From Fluviispira vulneris (GTDB lineage: Bacteria; Bdellovibrionota_B; Oligoflexia; Silvanigrellales; Silvanigrellaceae), in the NCBI RefSeq assembly GCF_014281055.1, contig NZ_JACRSE010000002.1, forward strand, positions 434,001 to 498,000: DNA of 64,000 nucleotides. Direction: 5' to 3'. A program made the translations under genes and the position numbers. Below, piece by piece: positions 38,496 to 48,601 of this stretch. The notes beneath the pieces are model-generated. The model was not told where the DNA came from. It did no database searches and was given only the letters and a program-made list of their open reading frames with translations. Each line of letters starts with the position of its first letter. The stretch's first letter is position 1.

Positions 38496-39586
38496 TTACT
38501 CTCCTTTGCACTATTTACTGAAAAATGTTTTAAAAAACCTTCCGTATCTTTACTGATTGTAAGCAATTCGCGTAGGAGTTCTGTCAAATCGAGATTGCGA
38601 TAGCTGAGAGTTTTTTTTATCAGGCTTGGAATAAGCGCTTGCGGATCTTGATTTAAAATAAAGGAATTGGCTTTTTCTATTAGGGTGTAAGCATCTTCTA
38701 TAGTTTGAATTTCATTTGGAAGATCGAATCTATGAACGGAAATACTGTTACCTTTCAGAGGGGTCATATTTTGTGAAGATATTTTTTCGATCGCTTGAGA
38801 ATTTTGCTCTGTATTTTTAACGATCTCATAAACCGATTGGGACAGTGCATTTTCTTTTTTATCGAGCGCCGATTGAAGCATTCGAGAAATTTGATTGAGA
38901 TATTTTTCAGAAAGTAGAAGTTCAATTTCATCATCTTCTAGTAAACTCGAAAAGTCAGATGCTTTAATAAGATTATCTTTTATTTCATTTAAGGCATCAA
39001 TTCTTATTTGTAATTCTTGTTCAGTGAGTTTGAATAAATGAGTTTCAATTTTATTTTTTAAAAAATTTGCTTTATTCGAATTTGTTTCTTCGACCAACTG
39101 AGATAAATTAACAGATTCATTTTCGTTCTCAATTAATTTATAGCTGAGTAAAAGTTTGACGAGTGAACTTTGTAAAAGTTTAAATGGAATGACACGCATT
39201 TCTGAGCTGTCTTCGCTAAACTCAGGATAGAGAGCGCTCCAATAATTTTCACATAAAATATTAAAAACTTTAAGTCCATGTAAAAGACCTGTGATAGAAT
39301 CTATTTTGAAAAGAGCTTCAATATAATAAACTGCAATCATTAGGTCTTTAGATTCTCTTTTTAAAATATCTTCACATATATTGGCAAATTTTTGCTGACT
39401 GGGCTGTATATCTTTTGTTGTAGTCCATTCCGCCGTGTTGTCACTTTGAAATTTTTGTAATTCAAGGCGTTGATCGCGTAACCAGGACATTTTATCAGTT
39501 AGATTTAAATCTATTCCACAGGGAGGGTTGCTAGAACAAGGTTCGATGAAACTTTCAACATTTTTCTCGTACATTCTTTGACTCAC
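38492..39586 (-). CDS. tssA: T6SS protein TssA (ImpA N-terminal family)
   Basis: 364 residues. The N-terminal ImpA domain is recognised by SFIEPCSSNPPCGIDLNL near residue 11 and the following helical region (LKVFNILCENYWSALYPEF). The C-terminal third (IEDAYTLIEKANSFILNQDP, DLTELLRELLTI) resembles the short TssA tail that helps oligomerisation. TssA primes baseplate and sheath-tube assembly. It follows tssE by 29 bases in transcription order and overlaps the next gene by four. Confidence 0.85.
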   Translation of the reverse strand: MSQRMYEKNVESFIEPCSSNPPCGIDLNLTDKMSWLRDQRLELQKFQSDNTAEWTTTKDIQPSQQKFANICEDILKRESKDLMIAVYYIEALFKIDSITGLLHGLKVFNILCENYWSALYPEFSEDSSEMRVIPFKLLQSSLVKLLLSYKLIENENESVNLSQLVEETNSNKANFLKNKIETHLFKLTEQELQIRIDALNEIKDNLIKASDFSSLLEDDEIELLLSEKYLNQISRMLQSALDKKENALSQSVYEIVKNTEQNSQAIEKISSQNMTPLKGNSISVHRFDLPNEIQTIEDAYTLIEKANSFILNQDPQALIPSLIKKTLSYRNLDLTELLRELLTISKDTEGFLKHFSVNSAKESK

Positions 39587-39615
39587 TTAAATTTCATATA
39601 AATTATTTTCTGTTT

Positions 39616-40008
39616 TTATTCACAATTAAATTTCCAGACAGAAACATGTAAAAATAAATTAATCGTCGCATTATTTACATCAATAAATCCACTAACACAA
39701 ATTTTAGCTACTCGCTTATTTTTATCATAATTTTGAAATGATACATTGATATTTTTAAACCTTGGCTCAAAAGAGTTTAAAGCAAGTTTTATACAAGAGC
39801 ATAGACTTTCTTTATCTTCTTCATTTGCCAAGGAAAGTTTATTTACATTTGGCAGACCAAAATTTGAAGAATTGAGTTGACTTGCCTGCAGAGATAAAAA
39901 TTCATTTACAGTCAATGTATTTCTCGTATTTAAAATGTAATCAAAGTTACTTTTAACTGAAAAATGTATATCATCTTGTAAATATTTATCTTCAAGCAAG
40001 CGAATCAT
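39616..40008 (-). CDS. tssE: T6SS baseplate protein TssE (gp25-like)
   Basis: 130 residues, the usual length. It begins with a short leader and FSVKSNFDYILNTRNT, which matches the gp25/TssE pattern S(I)xxNLxxILNTR. Later FEPRFKNINVSF and the C-terminal strands also agree with the family. TssE is a baseplate wedge component that contacts the sheath. It lies 30 bases downstream of the Hcp-like gene. Confidence 0.85.
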   Translation of the reverse strand: MIRLLEDKYLQDDIHFSVKSNFDYILNTRNTLTVNEFLSLQASQLNSSNFGLPNVNKLSLANEEDKESLCSCIKLALNSFEPRFKNINVSFQNYDKNKRVAKICVSGFIDVNNATINLFLHVSVWKFNCE

Positions 40009-40038
40009 GCATTAGACTCCAAATTTATTCTATAAAAA

Positions 40039-40599
40039 TTATGCTTTAAGGGCATAATTTTTATAGATATCAAGAGATACTTTAATATTCTTAAGATCTT
40101 CATAAGTGATGAGTTGTGGATCAAGAATAACGGGATTACCTTGAGCTTGGTTTTTATCAGCATATTTAACACCAACATAAGCTGTCGCATTGGTAATTTT
40201 GATTTTAAGAGTTTTTTTACCATCACCGATAAATACAGGGAGTGCTAAGTCAACATGTAAATCCAAATAAGAAGCATGCTTAACATATTTTGGAGAACGA
40301 TCTTGATCTTCAAGATATTCCATAATTTTTGCGGCTTTTATTTTAGATTGCTCAAGTTGAGCATAAATATCATCAATCTCAGCTGCATCAGGAGATGAAA
40401 GAGTGATTTCAACATTCACGGGATAATTTTTAAATGTCCTTTCTTTGAGAGTTGTATTGATATTTGCTTCTGGCATAAACTCTCCAGCTATATCTTGAAT
40501 GATCAAATATTCTGGAAGAGCAGGATGCGCAGCATTTTTAGGTGAATAACCAGAAAAAGAAATAGCTAACTTTGTTTGCGACTTTGGCACTAAAGACAT
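40039..40599 (-). CDS. Putative Hcp-like (TssD) or other T6SS structural protein
   Basis: 186 residues, no signal peptide. It sits exactly where hcp is found in many clusters, between tssC and tssE, and has a strong ribosome site (CGGAGA). The sequence does not contain the ordinary Hcp start, but has alternating strands consistent with a beta-barrel (TKLAISFSGY, LDLHVDLALPVFI, KTLKIKITNATAYV) and a length close to Hcp (about 160-170). The helix ELE-type region at about 75-95 (DDIYAQLEQSKIKAAKIM) could match Hcp's single helix. Assignment rests mainly on position. Confidence 0.5.
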   Translation of the reverse strand: MSLVPKSQTKLAISFSGYSPKNAAHPALPEYLIIQDIAGEFMPEANINTTLKERTFKNYPVNVEITLSSPDAAEIDDIYAQLEQSKIKAAKIMEYLEDQDRSPKYVKHASYLDLHVDLALPVFIGDGKKTLKIKITNATAYVGVKYADKNQAQGNPVILDPQLITYEDLKNIKVSLDIYKNYALKA

Positions 40600-40633
40600 A
40601 TTATAATCTCCGATTAAATTAATTTAAAAAATG

Positions 40634-42124
40634 TTATTTTCCTGCTGGCAATTCACTCACCAAACGCATTGAAATTGTCAATTCATTTAGATAAAAATGT
40701 GGCCTGAGGTACATGACAGCGCTGTAAATACCCGGCTTACCAGGAACGGTCGAAACGTCAATACGTGCTTCACGAAGTGGGAATGCGCTTTTTACCCAAT
40801 CAGAGGCTGTATCAGATAAAATAACGTAACTGGAAATCCAGTTATTTAAATATGCAGAAACTGCTTCTGCAGAAGAAAAACTTCCAATTTTATCACGCAT
40901 AATGCTTTTTAGATAATGAGCAAAGCGTGATATGGCCATAATGTATGGCATTTGCACAGTAAGTGAGGCGTTTGCATTTGCTAGATCATTGTCGTACTCC
41001 TTCAATTTATGGATTGTTTTTGCACCAAAAAAGACAGCTTGATCGGTGCCACGCTTGTAAACGAGACTAAGTAAGCCAAGATCATCAAGTTCTTTTTCCC
41101 GTCGATCGGTGATCGTGACTTCAACAGGAATTTTTTGTATGCGATTGCCTTCGTCATCGTTAAACATATAAATGGGCAAGCCATCCACGGTTCCACCATT
41201 TTCAACCCCACGAATATTTTGGAACCAACCAAATTGACGATAGGATTGCCCTACGCGCTCTGCGAGATGGAATGCGGCATTTCCCCATAAGAATTTTTCA
41301 TGTTGCTTTTCATTTAAATCTTCGACAAATTTAAATTCTTTCACAGGAATTCCATCATCAGAATATTCATTGCGCATGATTACGCTTGGAAGAGTGAGGC
41401 AAACATATTTTGATTCTTCTTTTGAGCGGAATGTGTTCCAGTTTGCATAGTCTACAGAGTTAAATATGCGTTCCAGGCTTTTTGGTTTATTAAGATCAGT
41501 AAATGATTCCATATCAAATAATTTTGCATCGGCAGCAGATATAAATGGAACATGTGCAGCAGATGCAACTAAAGAAACAGCGCGTAAAAATTCAATATCA
41601 GTTTGTGAACGGCTGCAGTAATAATCACCAACTAGCATGCCAAATGGTTCACCACCAAATGTTCCATATTCGCTTTCATAAACTAATTTAAATAAACCAC
41701 TCTGATCCCAATCTGGCGCAGTGCGATGATCTAATAATACATCGTCTTTTTTTGCATCGAGAATGCGAATTTTCAATTTTTCATCTGGCTCTAAATTATT
41801 AACTAACATTTCGAGTCCACGCCAGCTTGCTTCAAGTGTTTGAAATTCTTCATGGTGAATTATTTTATTTATTTGTTCAGTAAGTATACGGTCAATATCT
41901 GAAATTCGCTCATTAATCATTTTATTAAAATCATTTTGAGTATTAAAATTATTTTGCACAGCTTCTTCAGCAAAAACCTGGAGCATAGATTTTAAATTTT
42001 CTTTTTGCTGAATATCGATGTTATTTTGAACAGTATTAATAATATTATCTGCTAAATCATTTCCGTTTTCAAAAAATGACATATCTGCTTCTAAGATATC
42101 CTGATAAGTAGTCTGTGTGCTCAT
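40634..42124 (-). CDS. tssC: T6SS contractile sheath large subunit TssC
   Basis: 496 residues, typical. Family blocks: LEASWRGLEMLVNNL, PFGMLVGDYYCS, DIEFLRAVSLVASAAHVPF, ISAADAKLF, YVCLTLPSVIMRNEY and, at the end, ARIDVSTVPGKPGIYSAVMY followed by LRPHFYLNELTISMRL. TssB-TssC dimers form the sheath whose contraction drives the needle. The gene follows tssB by 19 bases. It is the best-conserved T6SS gene here and supports a real contractile system. Confidence 0.95.
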   Translation of the reverse strand: MSTQTTYQDILEADMSFFENGNDLADNIINTVQNNIDIQQKENLKSMLQVFAEEAVQNNFNTQNDFNKMINERISDIDRILTEQINKIIHHEEFQTLEASWRGLEMLVNNLEPDEKLKIRILDAKKDDVLLDHRTAPDWDQSGLFKLVYESEYGTFGGEPFGMLVGDYYCSRSQTDIEFLRAVSLVASAAHVPFISAADAKLFDMESFTDLNKPKSLERIFNSVDYANWNTFRSKEESKYVCLTLPSVIMRNEYSDDGIPVKEFKFVEDLNEKQHEKFLWGNAAFHLAERVGQSYRQFGWFQNIRGVENGGTVDGLPIYMFNDDEGNRIQKIPVEVTITDRREKELDDLGLLSLVYKRGTDQAVFFGAKTIHKLKEYDNDLANANASLTVQMPYIMAISRFAHYLKSIMRDKIGSFSSAEAVSAYLNNWISSYVILSDTASDWVKSAFPLREARIDVSTVPGKPGIYSAVMYLRPHFYLNELTISMRLVSELPAGK

Positions 42125-42143
42125 GAAATCTCCTTAAGTAAAT

Positions 42144-42662
42144 TTAGTTTTTCACAATGTCATCATCAGTTTTTTTAGGTGCTGCAATTTTCATGAGAGC
42201 TTCTGGATTCTGGATAAGTTTATTGAGAACTTCCTCAAGAGTTTCACTGCTATCAGCCTTTGCTTGGAGATCAATTAGCTTTTTTCTAATTTCTAATAAT
42301 TTATTGAGTTCAGGGTGATTTTCTGCAATTTTTCCTGGACTAAAATCTGCCATACTGTTCATTTTTAATTTAACATTTAAGCTGCTCCCATCTTTTTTAA
42401 TCGTATTTTCAACTTTGAAAGTAAGTTCTGGAGCGACCTTTTGCATTGTGGTATTGAAGCAATCCTTATCGATTGGAAGAAATTGTGCATTTTTAAGTTT
42501 CTGCGGCTTTTTATTTTTATGACCCGAAAAATTTGCCATAACTCCAACTACAAATGGAATGTCTTTTGCTTTTACATTTCCTTCAGCTTGCAAATCATAA
42601 GTGATTTGCACACGCGGTGGTCTTACTTTTGTTAATTTGTGCTGAATACTATTGTTTGACAT
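42144..42662 (-). CDS. tssB: T6SS contractile sheath small subunit TssB
   Basis: 172 residues. It matches TssB/VipA with IQHKLTKVRPPRVQITYDL at the start, IPFVVGVMANFSG, then FLPIDKDCFNTTMQKVAPEL and FSPGKIAENHPELNKLLEIR. A ClpV-recognition helix would be at the N-terminus in canonical TssC, not here. GGAGAG precedes the ATG. Confidence 0.93.
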   Translation of the reverse strand: MSNNSIQHKLTKVRPPRVQITYDLQAEGNVKAKDIPFVVGVMANFSGHKNKKPQKLKNAQFLPIDKDCFNTTMQKVAPELTFKVENTIKKDGSSLNVKLKMNSMADFSPGKIAENHPELNKLLEIRKKLIDLQAKADSSETLEEVLNKLIQNPEALMKIAAPKKTDDDIVKN

Positions 42663-42717
42663 TAAACTCTCCTAAATTACAGTCTCCTCTATAGGAACTG
42701 GGTGTTAAAAAAATGAT

Positions 42718-45700
42718 TCAATCAATTAAACTAATTGTTCTATCTGAATTAGTATTTAAATTTTCTTGTATTTCTGGAGCAAAAAATGGGAATTCTGGAA
42801 TTATTACATTCTCATAGAATGTATTCATTTTTAAAATTTTGAAACTAAAATAAACAACGATTTCATTGTCTCCAGCATTTGTTGCAAAATTAAGCTTTAG
42901 TAGGTTTGGATTACAAATTTTTTCGCAATCTCTATATTGGGAAATTAAAGTTAGAAGAGCCCATGGATTGTTCTCTTCTACAGAAATATCTTGTATTTCA
43001 CGTCCAACAATATTGCTTTTTTTTGATTTAGAAATGCGGAATGCCATTTTCAAAGGATCTCCTACTTTCCAATTAAGTAATGCTTTTTCTGGTGTTCCAT
43101 AGTTTGAGCCATATTTTTGATTTCCTGATTCAATTTTCCAGCTGATAACACGATTTCCATTGATTTCATTTGCTCTATTTGCTCTAAACTCTAATTCAAC
43201 GGGATATTTTATAAGGCTATCTTTGTCTTTATTAAAATTTATAAAGTTATAGACATTGCTCATTTTTGAAAGAAATTCTTTTAAATCTCTATTTAAAATA
43301 GATGGATGAAATTCTCTTAAAAATGGATAAAAATCTTTAATAAATAAAGAATATTTTTGATTAAAAACTATAACATCATCTATAAGTGCAAAATGGTAAT
43401 TTGTTTTAGAATTTTTATATTTCGCAAATGGAAACTTTCCAGCAAGTGTATTATTAAATATTTTAGCAAGTGAATTAAATTCGGTAATACTTTTAATTTT
43501 AAATATATCTTCACATTTATGCGATAATTTATTGGAAATATTAAATTTTATATTTGAAAAATATTCAAACTCATCTTTTTTAATATTTTGGAACTTCTTT
43601 ATAAATTGATAACAGTTGGTGCTATTTGTTTTATCTATAGTATTAAATATAAAATCATTTAAAGATATGAGAGAGCCTTTTCTTGTTTTATCTATCACTT
43701 CGAACTTTATTTCCTGCCAAAACTTATTTGTTGAGTTATATGATGTATCTTTGAAAGTTGAGTTAAGGGCAATTTGAATTTGAACAAGTGATTCCATATT
43801 TTCAGAATAGAATTTCTCGATCAAATTTTTTTGTTTTTCTAAATAACTTGATAAATCTGCCTCATTTTGTTGTGAAAAATAATATTGTGCAGGCGATGAT
43901 TCGCCATTCCAATTATCAAAATTATGTTTATTGCTTGTATATAAACCGAGATTATAAAATTTATTCATATTATTTTCTAAGTGGTAATTTATCTTTGTAA
44001 AAATAATTGGATATATCAAGCCAGCAACTTTATTTAAGTTATTCTTTTTTATGAGGGCATCGAGAGGTTTTATAGTTTTATATGAATTTAAAATATTTTG
44101 ATGCAACTCTTCATCACCATTTGCAAGTATATTCAAATTAGAATCTGGAATTTCAGTAAGCAAATTATTTTTATTTGCAAAAATATCCATCTCTATTACA
44201 TACTTTAATGTATCTCTAAGAATTTGGTTAAATGCTAATGGGTAATTCCGCTCTGCAAAATTATTTATTACAGAATCTAAATTTAAAATCTTAATGTAAG
44301 TGTCTTCTAAAAAATGTGTGTTTAAAAATAAACTTTGAGCCTGTTGAGAACGATCAACTTTTTTCTCATCCATTGTTTGCATATTGCGGTATGATTTAGT
44401 TAAGTGTGTTAGGTAGAAATTAATATCTTTATTTATATGAACAGTATTATTTGTATCAAATGAAAAAATATTTTGATTAAAAATAGGGCTTTCATATTTT
44501 TTCAGAAGTGATTGATACACTTTAAGTTCTGTAGCTAATTTTGCTTTATATGTTTCTTTTTCTTTATCAGAAATTAATCCAGAATTTTTAAAATATGATA
44601 AAATTTTATTATGGATATTTTCTGAATTATTTTCTTCTTGAATTTTAATTAATTCATTAGATAAATTTACGTATTCATTAAGTTTTTCATAACTGTTAAC
44701 AAGATTACTAATTTTTATATTTTTTTCTTGATCGCTTAGAAATAAGAATGAACTGTTTTCATTTGAAAATATTTCAAGAGAATTTTTATTAAAGTTGTCT
44801 ACCAAATTATCTATATAAGTTTTGCTAAATTGATTTTGTAAAATATTATTAAAGATTTCGTCTAATTTATCTTTAGCTTTTAAAATAAATTCATTATATG
44901 AAAATTTCAAATCTACCTTGAAATTTTTATTTTTTAAAATAGAAAAATTTCTTGAAATCTTTGTTTGAGAGAATGTGCATATATCATTTTTTTTCTGATT
45001 TTCACTAAGTAATGTATAAATATTAAATAATGATTTTTGAAAAGAGTCAGGATTATTTTTATTTATTTGATTATAAATTAAATTTATTTGTTTTAAATCA
45101 TTGGTAAGTTTCTCTATATCTAATATTGAAAAATTAGAGTTGTTAAAATGAATTCCTGATTGATTTAGTAATAAAATATTATCAGTTAGTTCATTGAATT
45201 TATTTATTAAATTGTTATTTAAAAAAAATGAGAATTGCTTAGAATATTCAGGAATAAGTGGTTCTGGAAATTTTTGCAACCAAGACTTTGGTATGAAAAG
45301 ATAACTTTCAGACATATCTCCAAATTTAAATGCATTTTCAATTATTTCACATGAATGAGTGAATGCCTTTGTGCTAGATAATTTGTCAATAGAAGAATTA
45401 AAAGATTGCATTTTAAGCATGTTAGTTTTTATATTCTTAAAATCTGAAATATAGTGAGTAAGAGACTTTAAGAAAATAGTCAATATAATTCCACTAAAAC
45501 AAATGGTTATTATAACTCCAGTATAAATTGAATGTTTATAAAATGTAAATTTATTTTTAGAAAGCTTTATATTCTCTAAAGGATATTGAGCAAGTGCTTG
45601 CAAAGAATTCTTCAAAGAGTAGTTCTTTTCTCCAGCAAAAAAGAAAATAGCTCTTGAGTTTAATAAAAGTCTAAATTTTTCTAATTTTAATTCAAGGCTT

Positions 45701-46527
45701 TCAATATGACTTTTATTGATTTGAATTAGTCTTTCCTTAAGTATGCTTGAAATACTTAAATATTTTCTAAGATCAGACTCAGGTAGGTTTAATTGAAGCA
45801 TTTTAAACTTTTTTTGATCTATAGAAGTTTGGAAGTCATTAAATAAATCTTGGGAGATTTTAAATTTAGAATTTTGTCGCAAATCTGCTGATATTTTGTC
45901 AGTATATCCTATTAAATCTGTTCCTTTTTTAGCAAAAAAATTGGGGATTACATCATATAAATCTTCTGAAAAATTGATCGCTGAAAGACTGTAATATGGA
46001 ATGGGTGCTCTGTATATACCATAAAGTTCTGTACACAGAAAATACTCTTGCAGAACTTGATGATTGCATTCTTCGTATGAATTATTTTCATCTTTAATTG
46101 ATATTATTCCTTTTAGTTGAAAATAATCCATGTTTTTTCTAAGACGTTTGAATAGGCGGATATATCTTTTTTTAATGTCAGAATTATATTGATTTTTTTC
46201 ATCTATTAGATTTTTGCATTGAAGAATAATAAAACATTTATTTTCAATAAAAATTGTTGAAAATAGTGATTCATCAGGAAAATTAAAATTTTCATCTTCT
46301 GTAAATGACTTTAATAAATTTTCTTTATTCATATTTGAAGATATAATAAAAAAATCTTTTTTCTTTGATTTGCTTTTTATTTGATAAAAATAAAAATAAT
46401 CTGTAAAATATGTAATTGCTGATTTAAAGTAAAGTGATGAATAATTTCTTTTCTTGTAGAAAATAAATTTTCTTATCGTTATAAATAAAAAGAAAAATAT
46501 GGTAATAATTAATAGAAAAAATATCAT
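42718..46527 (-). CDS. tssM: T6SS membrane-complex protein TssM (IcmF family), P-loop absent
   Basis: About 1,269 residues. Two N-terminal membrane spans bracket a cytoplasmic domain: IMIFFLLIITIFFFLFITI at the start and GVIITICFSGIILTIFLKSL about 350 residues in. The long periplasmic part ends with EFRANRANEINGNRVISWKI and a strand-rich tail, which fits the IcmF C-terminal domain that binds TssJ. Where most TssM proteins carry a Walker A motif, this one reads FFIISSNMNKENLLKSF, so nucleotide binding is unlikely. Start at ATG 46527 is favoured (AAGGT ten bases upstream); ATG 46578 would overlap tssL. Confidence 0.8.
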   Translation of the reverse strand: MIFFLLIITIFFFLFITIRKFIFYKKRNYSSLYFKSAITYFTDYFYFYQIKSKSKKKDFFIISSNMNKENLLKSFTEDENFNFPDESLFSTIFIENKCFIILQCKNLIDEKNQYNSDIKKRYIRLFKRLRKNMDYFQLKGIISIKDENNSYEECNHQVLQEYFLCTELYGIYRAPIPYYSLSAINFSEDLYDVIPNFFAKKGTDLIGYTDKISADLRQNSKFKISQDLFNDFQTSIDQKKFKMLQLNLPESDLRKYLSISSILKERLIQINKSHIESLELKLEKFRLLLNSRAIFFFAGEKNYSLKNSLQALAQYPLENIKLSKNKFTFYKHSIYTGVIITICFSGIILTIFLKSLTHYISDFKNIKTNMLKMQSFNSSIDKLSSTKAFTHSCEIIENAFKFGDMSESYLFIPKSWLQKFPEPLIPEYSKQFSFFLNNNLINKFNELTDNILLLNQSGIHFNNSNFSILDIEKLTNDLKQINLIYNQINKNNPDSFQKSLFNIYTLLSENQKKNDICTFSQTKISRNFSILKNKNFKVDLKFSYNEFILKAKDKLDEIFNNILQNQFSKTYIDNLVDNFNKNSLEIFSNENSSFLFLSDQEKNIKISNLVNSYEKLNEYVNLSNELIKIQEENNSENIHNKILSYFKNSGLISDKEKETYKAKLATELKVYQSLLKKYESPIFNQNIFSFDTNNTVHINKDINFYLTHLTKSYRNMQTMDEKKVDRSQQAQSLFLNTHFLEDTYIKILNLDSVINNFAERNYPLAFNQILRDTLKYVIEMDIFANKNNLLTEIPDSNLNILANGDEELHQNILNSYKTIKPLDALIKKNNLNKVAGLIYPIIFTKINYHLENNMNKFYNLGLYTSNKHNFDNWNGESSPAQYYFSQQNEADLSSYLEKQKNLIEKFYSENMESLVQIQIALNSTFKDTSYNSTNKFWQEIKFEVIDKTRKGSLISLNDFIFNTIDKTNSTNCYQFIKKFQNIKKDEFEYFSNIKFNISNKLSHKCEDIFKIKSITEFNSLAKIFNNTLAGKFPFAKYKNSKTNYHFALIDDVIVFNQKYSLFIKDFYPFLREFHPSILNRDLKEFLSKMSNVYNFINFNKDKDSLIKYPVELEFRANRANEINGNRVISWKIESGNQKYGSNYGTPEKALLNWKVGDPLKMAFRISKSKKSNIVGREIQDISVEENNPWALLTLISQYRDCEKICNPNLLKLNFATNAGDNEIVVYFSFKILKMNTFYENVIIPEFPFFAPEIQENLNTNSDRTISLID

Positions 46528-46535
46528 AATATATT

Positions 46536-47261
46536 TTACCTTGTGTGGAGCATGAATTGGTTTGTTATGAACCAGCATAAATCGCCAGAAAGTAATAACC
46601 CAATTGTTAATATTGTTATGAATTTAATATAAAAATATATGGATTCTATTTTCAAATATTTTTCAATCCTTGAATTATATGCAAGAAATGAAGGAGGACT
46701 TAATTGAGTATTTTCTGCAAAGAAATCGTCTATTATTTCACTGAGTATCTTAACGTAATTTTGTCTTACATTATTATACGATATCTGTCTGTATTTCCCT
46801 TGAAAACCAATTTTTAATGCTGAATAATATAACTTTATCAATTCCTGTTTTTTTTGATGAGGTTGAGCAATAATAATATCTATCTGGTCAAAAATAACAT
46901 GTCCACCTGAAGTAGAACCAAATATTTTTTCTTCAAGAGGACTGTTTTTCCAGAAAATTGCAAATTCACTTTTTTGATGAATAAGAATATCATCGAATAA
47001 GCATACTACTAAATAAATAACTTCTTCAACAATTTGTGTGTCATGAGTTCGTCTATTTGTTTTTAATTCAATCATTTCTTTATTAAAATAATTTACAAGT
47101 TCAATTTTAATCTGAGTTGTCTTTTCATCTATTATTTCTGATTTTGAAGTAAAATCATCATCGAATTTTAATAATATTTCACTTAATTTTTTTATTGAAT
47201 TATCGAAAAAATTAATTAGATTTTGATTATTGTTTGGTTCATATATTTTTTCATTACTCAT
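46536..47261 (-). CDS. tssL: T6SS membrane-complex protein TssL (DotU family)
   Basis: 241 residues. DotU-type cytoplasmic domain: VIYLVVCLFDDILIHQ, FWKNSPLEEKIFG, GGHVIFDQID and LIKLYYSALKIGFQGKYRQ. A single span near the C-terminus (FITILTIGLLLSGDLCWFIT) anchors it as expected for TssL. No peptidoglycan-binding OmpA domain is attached. It overlaps tssK by four bases. Together with TssM it would form the envelope-spanning complex. Confidence 0.88.
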   Translation of the reverse strand: MSNEKIYEPNNNQNLINFFDNSIKKLSEILLKFDDDFTSKSEIIDEKTTQIKIELVNYFNKEMIELKTNRRTHDTQIVEEVIYLVVCLFDDILIHQKSEFAIFWKNSPLEEKIFGSTSGGHVIFDQIDIIIAQPHQKKQELIKLYYSALKIGFQGKYRQISYNNVRQNYVKILSEIIDDFFAENTQLSPPSFLAYNSRIEKYLKIESIYFYIKFITILTIGLLLSGDLCWFITNQFMLHTR

Positions 47262-48589
47262 AATGTTTTCTCTTGGTATATTAATATTTCATCTGGAGCA
47301 TTATTTTGTATCAAATTATTTGTTTGAAAAATGATGAGTTCATTGTTTGCATGATGGCTTTTAAAATCACACTTGATTAAAAATCCAATATATTTATCTT
47401 TTAGAATTTCATCATATGATATTGCTTCAAGATTTCTTTCAAAACCAAGTGAGCGCTTTTCTTTCGATGCTTGGAAGTCTCTGTTTTCACAAATGAGAGC
47501 AGTTTTGAACCATTCAATCAATTCCAAGTCATTCATTTTTTTGTTTCTCTTTAAAAGTATAATAATTTCTTTTTTGGAGAACTCTACAGAAATATTTAAA
47601 CTGTATACTTTTTCATTTTTGTTGAACTTAATTAGAACAAATTTTTCCGAAATTTCAGCTTCCAATATTTTTTCAATTTTTTCAATTAATGGCTTGAAAG
47701 TAAGTAATAGATTTTCATGTTGATAATTTATAAAAAAAGGTAAAGAATCTGTAGTTTCGAAAGATAAAACAAATGATAGAATTTTATTGCATTCTAGAAA
47801 AAGTTGATTCGGTGATATACCATCGCATTCAATAAGTGGTTCAAGTATGCCAATAGTTTTTTTAAGTGTAGCACATTTATTTAAGCATTGCATATAGCTT
47901 AAAGTATTATTAATATTTTGAAATAGTAGTGCTTCCTTTGTAATGAATTCTAGTTTTTTCCTGAGTAAACTATTTAGTGATTTAATTATTTTAATTAGTT
48001 GTGAACTATCTTTAAAATGTATGTGTGGTGGTATATACTCAGCGATCTCTACAAAACCATTAATTTTATTTATTTTTGCGATTGGCAAATATGAGCAATT
48101 AATTGGAGGATAATCGCTTATTTGTAAAATAGCATTTGGTTCTAAGATTGAAAATGTTTTTTCTTCATCAAAATGATTAATTGTCTCAGGAGTATTTTTT
48201 AAAAATCTTGATTCTTTTTCATTGTCATTTTCTAATATACTATTGCCATAGGGGATTGTTATATAAATCATAGCTTCATTTGTTGCGAATTTTTCAAATT
48301 CATTAAGTGAAATTATAAGTTCTCTAGTTTGTGTTTTATGATTATAATAATACTCGTATCCATCATTGAATATGCAATCAATTTCTATTATTTTAAATGA
48401 ATTTGTATATGACCTATTTAATTCATATGTAAGATTAAATATTCCATATTGATTTTTATTGACTTTAATATGCCTAATTCTATTTAAATTTTCTGAACGT
48501 TGTAATGCGTAGTTTAGAACTGTTGGAATTAAAATTTCGCCAGATTTCCAAGCGACAAGTTTTGGGGCATTTGCAAAACTTATATTCAT
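47258..48589 (-). CDS. tssK: T6SS baseplate protein TssK
   Basis: 443 residues, close to the usual 440-450. The N-terminal shell domain begins PKLVAWKSGEILIPTVLNYA, the divergent form of the family V.W.eGmfl.PqHfq. It then has the internal pattern ILQISDYPPINCSYLPIAKI and EIAEYIPPHIHFKDSSQL, typical of the region before the TssK neck. TssK links baseplate to TssL/TssM. A perfect AAAGGAGGA precedes the start. Identification also rests on its position next to tssL. Confidence 0.82.
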   Translation of the reverse strand: MNISFANAPKLVAWKSGEILIPTVLNYALQRSENLNRIRHIKVNKNQYGIFNLTYELNRSYTNSFKIIEIDCIFNDGYEYYYNHKTQTRELIISLNEFEKFATNEAMIYITIPYGNSILENDNEKESRFLKNTPETINHFDEEKTFSILEPNAILQISDYPPINCSYLPIAKINKINGFVEIAEYIPPHIHFKDSSQLIKIIKSLNSLLRKKLEFITKEALLFQNINNTLSYMQCLNKCATLKKTIGILEPLIECDGISPNQLFLECNKILSFVLSFETTDSLPFFINYQHENLLLTFKPLIEKIEKILEAEISEKFVLIKFNKNEKVYSLNISVEFSKKEIIILLKRNKKMNDLELIEWFKTALICENRDFQASKEKRSLGFERNLEAISYDEILKDKYIGFLIKCDFKSHHANNELIIFQTNNLIQNNAPDEILIYQEKTL

Positions 48590-48601
48590 TTATCCTCCTT
48601 T

